Source: Chloroflexota bacterium
GTDB lineage: Bacteria > Chloroflexota > Anaerolineae > Promineifilales > Promineifilaceae
Direction: 5' to 3'
Assembly: GCA_024223125.1 (NCBI GenBank)
Contig: JAAEOP010000990.1
Coordinates: forward strand, 1-9,717
Length of the DNA stretch: 9,717 bases
Part shown: positions 6,568 through 9,717 of the stretch, piece after piece
Numbering within the stretch: position 1 is the stretch's first letter
How the letters are laid out: each line of letters opens with the position of its first letter
Made by a program: the position numbers and the translations under genes
The notes under the pieces: generated by a model
Database searches by the model: none
What the model saw: the letters and a program-made list of their open reading frames with translations, nothing else
What the model was told of the DNA's origin: nothing

Positions 6568-7107
6568 TTATGGATTACTGTCCTCTCCATTATCACCGGC
6601 CAGCAATGTGGACAGCGTAATCGGCAGCCGTTCGTTGATGACGATGGTACCGGCAGCCACATCCCCTAAACGCTGGAAGCGGCGGGTCACATAGAGGGAA
6701 ACAAAGCCAATGAAATAGTTGCCAGGGATGTAGTCAATGATGCGAATCAGGTTACGGATGGTGGATTCGGTAGGCTGCACGACCGTGCCATCTAACCGAA
6801 TAACGCGCAAATGCAGCAATCGTTTCCCCGGTGTCTGCCCATGCCAATACCACTCAAAAAAAAGATGATACCCCCATTGAGCCATAAAAATCAGTAGCCC
6901 CATACCGGCCAGCAGCCAGTTACGCTGGCTGGCAGAAACCTCTAACGCAGGGGCGGCAACGGCCGTTACCGCCAACCAACCGCCCACCGTTAGCAAAGCA
7001 ATGAGAGCTGTATCTATCAGAGCGGCCGTGAATCGTTCCCATAACCCGGCAACAGGATAGGTAAAGGGTACATTTTGTGCAGTGTAAAGTTGATGAAACT
7101 TAGTCAT
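6568..7107 (-). CDS. RDD family membrane protein
   Basis: About 179 residues from ATG 7107; a TTG at 7131 would add eight residues. The RDD family is named for its conserved Arg, Asp, Asp. Here the first helix carries GLWERFTAALIDTALIALL (Arg25, Asp32). A second hydrophobic segment follows at about 65-87. The family signature GQTPGKRLLHLRVIRLDG comes next, then NLIRIIDYIPG with a third hydrophobic stretch, and RRFQRLGDVAAGTIVI near the end. The fold is a small inner-membrane protein of about three helices; the function is uncertain and transport has been proposed for some members. It is divergent from the SpoIIM-like gene with only 12 bases between start codons and no visible Shine-Dalgarno. 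In many genomes RDD genes accompany SpoIIM-like, MoxR and DUF58 genes, as here. Confidence 0.92.
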   Translation of the reverse strand: MTKFHQLYTAQNVPFTYPVAGLWERFTAALIDTALIALLTVGGWLAVTAVAAPALEVSASQRNWLLAGMGLLIFMAQWGYHLFFEWYWHGQTPGKRLLHLRVIRLDGTVVQPTESTIRNLIRIIDYIPGNYFIGFVSLYVTRRFQRLGDVAAGTIVINERLPITLSTLLAGDNGEDSNP

Positions 7108-7119
7108 AATAATAAGGAT

Positions 7120-8067
7120 ATGGATGTACAATTATTTATTCAACAACGGGCGGCCGATTGGCAGCAATTAGATCAACTACTGTGCCAGGTTAACAGCAGC
7201 CGTGCCAGCCGCCAGACAGATAATGACATTGTGGCCCTGAGCCGTTTGAGCCAGGCGGTAACTGCTGATCTTGCCCTGGCCCAACGAGATTACCCCGAAC
7301 ATCCTGTAACCGTCTACCTAAATCATCTCGTCGGCCGCTGCCACCAGGCAGTATATCGCGTTCCGGCCGACACACCAGGCCGGCTACGGCCGTTTCTAAC
7401 CCAGGAACTACCGGCCTTGTACCGGGAAGCGCTCCCCTTTATTGTGGCGGCCGCCTTGCTGCTCTTACTGCCAGGCATTTTGGCCGGAGTGGCTGTGGCC
7501 GTGCGCCCCGATGCGGCCGATTGGTTGGGTCTGGCCACAGAAGCAGAGATAATGCAAGATGGTCGTCTCTGGACCGACATACCGGCACCCCAACGCCCCG
7601 GCGCTTCTTCATTCATCATGCAAAACAACATTCAAGTCTCATTTTACACCTTTGTTGGCGGACTGCCCTTTGGCCTGCTGACAGTTTATGTACTGCTGAC
7701 GAACGGACTGCATTTAGGCGGCATCATTGGGTTGGCGGCGCGTTACGGATTGTTGACGCCGCTGCTGACATTCATTGTCGGGCACGGCATTTTAGAGTTG
7801 AGCATCATCTGTATTGCCGCTGGCGGTGGTTTGATGATGGGTTGGGCGCTGCTGCGGCCGGGACTCTTGTGCCGGGTGGATGCGCTGGTTATTGCTAGCC
7901 ACAAAGCGGCCAAATTGTTGGCCGCCTGCATCATCGGGTTGGTGCTGGCCGGAATTGTAGAAGGGTTTGTTTCGCCCACTGCCTTGCCGCTGCTGGTAAA
8001 AGCATTGCTGGGCATAACGCTGGCGGCTGGGTTTCATGCCTGGCTGCTGCTAACAGGAAAAGGATAA
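7120..8067 (+). CDS. SpoIIM-like (stage II sporulation protein M family) integral membrane protein
   Basis: A 315-residue protein from ATG 7120, chosen because family members usually begin with MDVxxFxxxRxxDWxxL, matching MDVQLFIQQRAADWQQL. In-frame ATG 7093 and TTG 7075 are alternatives that would overlap the divergent RDD gene. Residues 1-100 are a soluble helical region. The membrane part has hydrophobic segments at about 106-127, 176-193, 198-222, 225-245, 264-284 and 290-311. The signature GHGILELSIICIAAGGGLMM (221-240) is diagnostic of the SpoIIM / DUF95 family. In sporulating Firmicutes SpoIIM helps engulfment, but homologs in non-sporulating bacteria occur beside MoxR/DUF58/RDD genes with unknown roles. 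It ends 31 bases from the convergent DUF58 stop, with no clear terminator between them. Confidence 0.92.
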   Translation: MDVQLFIQQRAADWQQLDQLLCQVNSSRASRQTDNDIVALSRLSQAVTADLALAQRDYPEHPVTVYLNHLVGRCHQAVYRVPADTPGRLRPFLTQELPALYREALPFIVAAALLLLLPGILAGVAVAVRPDAADWLGLATEAEIMQDGRLWTDIPAPQRPGASSFIMQNNIQVSFYTFVGGLPFGLLTVYVLLTNGLHLGGIIGLAARYGLLTPLLTFIVGHGILELSIICIAAGGGLMMGWALLRPGLLCRVDALVIASHKAAKLLAACIIGLVLAGIVEGFVSPTALPLLVKALLGITLAAGFHAWLLLTGKG

Positions 8068-8098
8068 GGAGCCATTTATTGTCTCGTTCTCCAATCTC

Positions 8099-9717
8099 TT
8101 AAACACGGCCGCGTTCCTTGATTTCCAAATATCTGTTAATGGTTGCGGCCGTAATCTGATTGGCAGGTACATCCAGGGTGAGGATACCACGCCGGTTGAG
8201 GGTCGTTAACCAGAGGCAGCGCTCATCTAACAGTTGTTCAGCCACAGCGCGGGCGTATACCTGGTCAATGGCGGTCGGGAGCGTGGCAGCGATTTGGGTC
8301 ACGGCCGTATCCGTCGGCGTTACACAAAGGGCCAGATGGTGGGAAGCAGTGGCGCTTAATTGAGTCAGCAAGGTTTGGGCGCTCAGGGAACTGCCTGGTT
8401 CTGTAAACAACACCAGTAAAGAACGCTGCAAACGTTGTGCCCGCGCGTATCGGAAAACGGCCGTGTAATCTGTTTCTTCTGGCTGGGCTTCAATGTTGTA
8501 CAGCGCTTCGAGCAGACTTTGGAAATGGCGGCGGCCTGGGCGTGGCGGCAAGTATGTGACCACATCGCCAGCAAAGGTAAGCAGCCCCATACGGTCTCCC
8601 TGGGTAGAAGCAATGTGACCGAAGAGTAAGATGGCGTTGACGATGTGGTCCAGCCGGGAAAGCTGGCTTTGGGCATCATAGCTCATCATCTGCCGTCCGA
8701 TGTCGAGCAAAATGAGGATGTTCTGGCTGCGTTCTACCTGGTAATCGGCCGTCACTGGTTTGCCGCGGCGGGCAGTCGCTTTCCAGGAGATACGCCGGTA
8801 TTCGTCGTCGGGGACATAATCTCGCAGTTGGGCAAATTCATGTCCAGCGCCCAGATAGCGCGACGGCCGTAACCCCAAACGGCCTACCCGTCCGCGACGA
8901 ACCAACAATTCAAACTCCCGAATCTTGAGCAGATTGGGATACACCTTCACCCTTGTTTGGGCCGAAAAAGTCACCTGACGCTGGATTAACCCCAGACGGC
9001 CAGGCCAGCGCAAAACCATATCGCCAAACATATAGTTGCCCCGGCGCGGCGGGCGCAGATGGTAAATGACGGATTGTGTTGTGTCCGCTAAAAGGTTCCT
9101 TTCCAAAATGGGCCTCTCGACCACCATTGACCATTCAGCCGGATAATCGTCCCGTAGTTGGACGAGTTGGGGGCGGGCAGTGTGGTTGTGGATGATGATT
9201 TCGATACGATTATCAGCGCCCAGAGAGAAGCGGGATTCGTGGCGGCGCTCACAACTGAAGTGTGACGGCCGTGCCCCTAACCAGACATCAGCCACAACCA
9301 ACAGGCCAATGCCAGCCAGCAGTCCCCACAAAAGGCGGTCTGGTAGCAGCCAGGCATCGGCGACAGCCCACAAAGGGGCCAGCAAAAGTGCCAGGTACAG
9401 CAGGCGCGGCGTGGGCAATACCGAGCGCCAGACAGTTACGGCCGCAATCAGTGAGCGCCAGGAAAGGTGAGAATGGGACGGCGACGATTCTGTGGCTTTC
9501 ACTTGTTGGACGGCTCGATTGATCAGGTACACCATCCGGTTTTCATGAATTTGGATGAGATAAACAATGGCCACGACCGCCTGAAAACCGACAATCAACC
9601 AGCCAAACCAATCCCCCTCACTAATAATGAAGAAGCGCATAGGAAAAATATAGAGGAGCAGAAAGCCCACAAAGGCCAACACCGTCCACACCGGATGACG
9701 CCACCAGGGCAGTCGCC
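8099..9717 (-). CDS. DUF58 family protein (MoxR-associated, vWA-like), 5' end outside the window
   Basis: The frame stays open to the window edge: upstream of GTG 9691 the codons read RLPWWRHP, so the start is probably beyond the window. Residue numbers below count from that GTG (530 residues to the stop). Hydrophobic segments occur at about 3-23, 28-47, 97-112 and 118-138. A beta domain follows (SCERRHESRFSLGADNRIEI). The DUF58 core has GHEFAQLRDYVPDDEYRRIS then WKATARR (284-309). A vWA-like strand ILILLDIGRQM (325-335) has the metal-site Asp330 but Gln where many members have Ser. DUF58 proteins are usually coded next to a MoxR AAA ATPase and are thought to work with it as a chaperone-like pair on membrane or secreted targets. 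The membrane segment of about 50 residues at the N-terminus beyond the usual pair suggests an extension or fusion. Confidence 0.9.
   Translation of the reverse strand, partial: RLPWWRHPVWTVLAFVGFLLLYIFPMRFFIISEGDWFGWLIVGFQAVVAIVYLIQIHENRMVYLINRAVQQVKATESSPSHSHLSWRSLIAAVTVWRSVLPTPRLLYLALLLAPLWAVADAWLLPDRLLWGLLAGIGLLVVADVWLGARPSHFSCERRHESRFSLGADNRIEIIIHNHTARPQLVQLRDDYPAEWSMVVERPILERNLLADTTQSVIYHLRPPRRGNYMFGDMVLRWPGRLGLIQRQVTFSAQTRVKVYPNLLKIREFELLVRRGRVGRLGLRPSRYLGAGHEFAQLRDYVPDDEYRRISWKATARRGKPVTADYQVERSQNILILLDIGRQMMSYDAQSQLSRLDHIVNAILLFGHIASTQGDRMGLLTFAGDVVTYLPPRPGRRHFQSLLEALYNIEAQPEETDYTAVFRYARAQRLQRSLLVLFTEPGSSLSAQTLLTQLSATASHHLALCVTPTDTAVTQIAATLPTAIDQVYARAVAEQLLDERCLWLTTLNRRGILTLDVPANQITAATINRYLEIKERGRV

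Larger units (their letters stand above)
422..9442. repeat. Dispersed HIP1-like palindrome ACGGCCGT / CGGCCG across the window
   Basis: By eye I count 17 copies of ACGGCCGT (near 422, 1296, 2735, 3597, 3618, 4060, 4475, 4598, 4990, 5334, 6150, 6959, 7385, 8303, 8457, 8863 and 9264) and about 40 of its core CGGCCG. Random DNA of even composition would give about two to three cores and well under one octamer. Copies lie in the protease, phosphatase, TPR remnant, MOSC, RDD, SpoIIM-like and DUF58 genes and in two spacers, so they are not coding repeats of one protein. None lies in the possible small pseudogene or the transposase remnant. The pattern is like HIP1 of cyanobacteria. Confidence 0.85.

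Noticed and set aside
7190..8037. Frames on both strands inside the SpoIIM-like gene
   Set aside because: They are out-of-frame shadows of a well-supported membrane protein.

Overview
The window is a stretch of bacterial chromosome with roughly even base composition. The gene set suggests the phylum Chloroflexota, probably Anaerolineae or a relative: a large secreted S8 protease with Thr/Pro/Asn linkers, a TPR-type regulator remnant, and an RDD / SpoIIM-like / DUF58 gene set. This placement is inference; there is no rRNA or marker gene. A strong genome signature supports one lineage throughout: the palindrome ACGGCCGT and its core CGGCCG occur far more often than base composition predicts, in genes and spacers alike.

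Region 1 (38-4409, minus strand): a 1307-residue exported serine protease with signal peptide, propeptide, subtilisin-like catalytic domain with an intact triad, KP-43-type beta domain, P/Homo B domain, a 9-residue Thr/Pro repeat linker, and a C-terminal domain built of four FDGS-containing repeats of about 66 residues. Upstream is a roughly 450-base spacer holding a good sigma-70-like promoter, two inverted repeats, a strong ribosome binding site and a possible 19-codon leader ORF whose stop overlaps the protease start.

Region 2 (4410-4946, minus): a dual-specificity (PTPMT1-like) phosphatase with the HCxxGxxRS loop.

Region 3 (5054-5956): a zone of gene decay. It holds the C-terminal remnant of a TPR regulator (minus), a possible broken small gene with two in-frame stops (minus), and a DDE transposase remnant truncated at both ends (plus). 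The last runs directly into the next gene and carries its ribosome binding site.

Region 4 (5950-6501, plus): a MOSC-domain protein.

Region 5 (6568-9717): an RDD membrane protein (minus) head to head with a SpoIIM-like membrane protein (plus), which converges on a DUF58 protein (minus) that runs off the right edge. In many bacteria these three families sit together with a MoxR AAA ATPase, so a MoxR gene may lie just outside the window. No tRNA, rRNA or CRISPR array was seen, and I found no clear novel multi-gene system. The least explained items are the protease's C-terminal repeat domain, its leader region and the CGGCCG signature.
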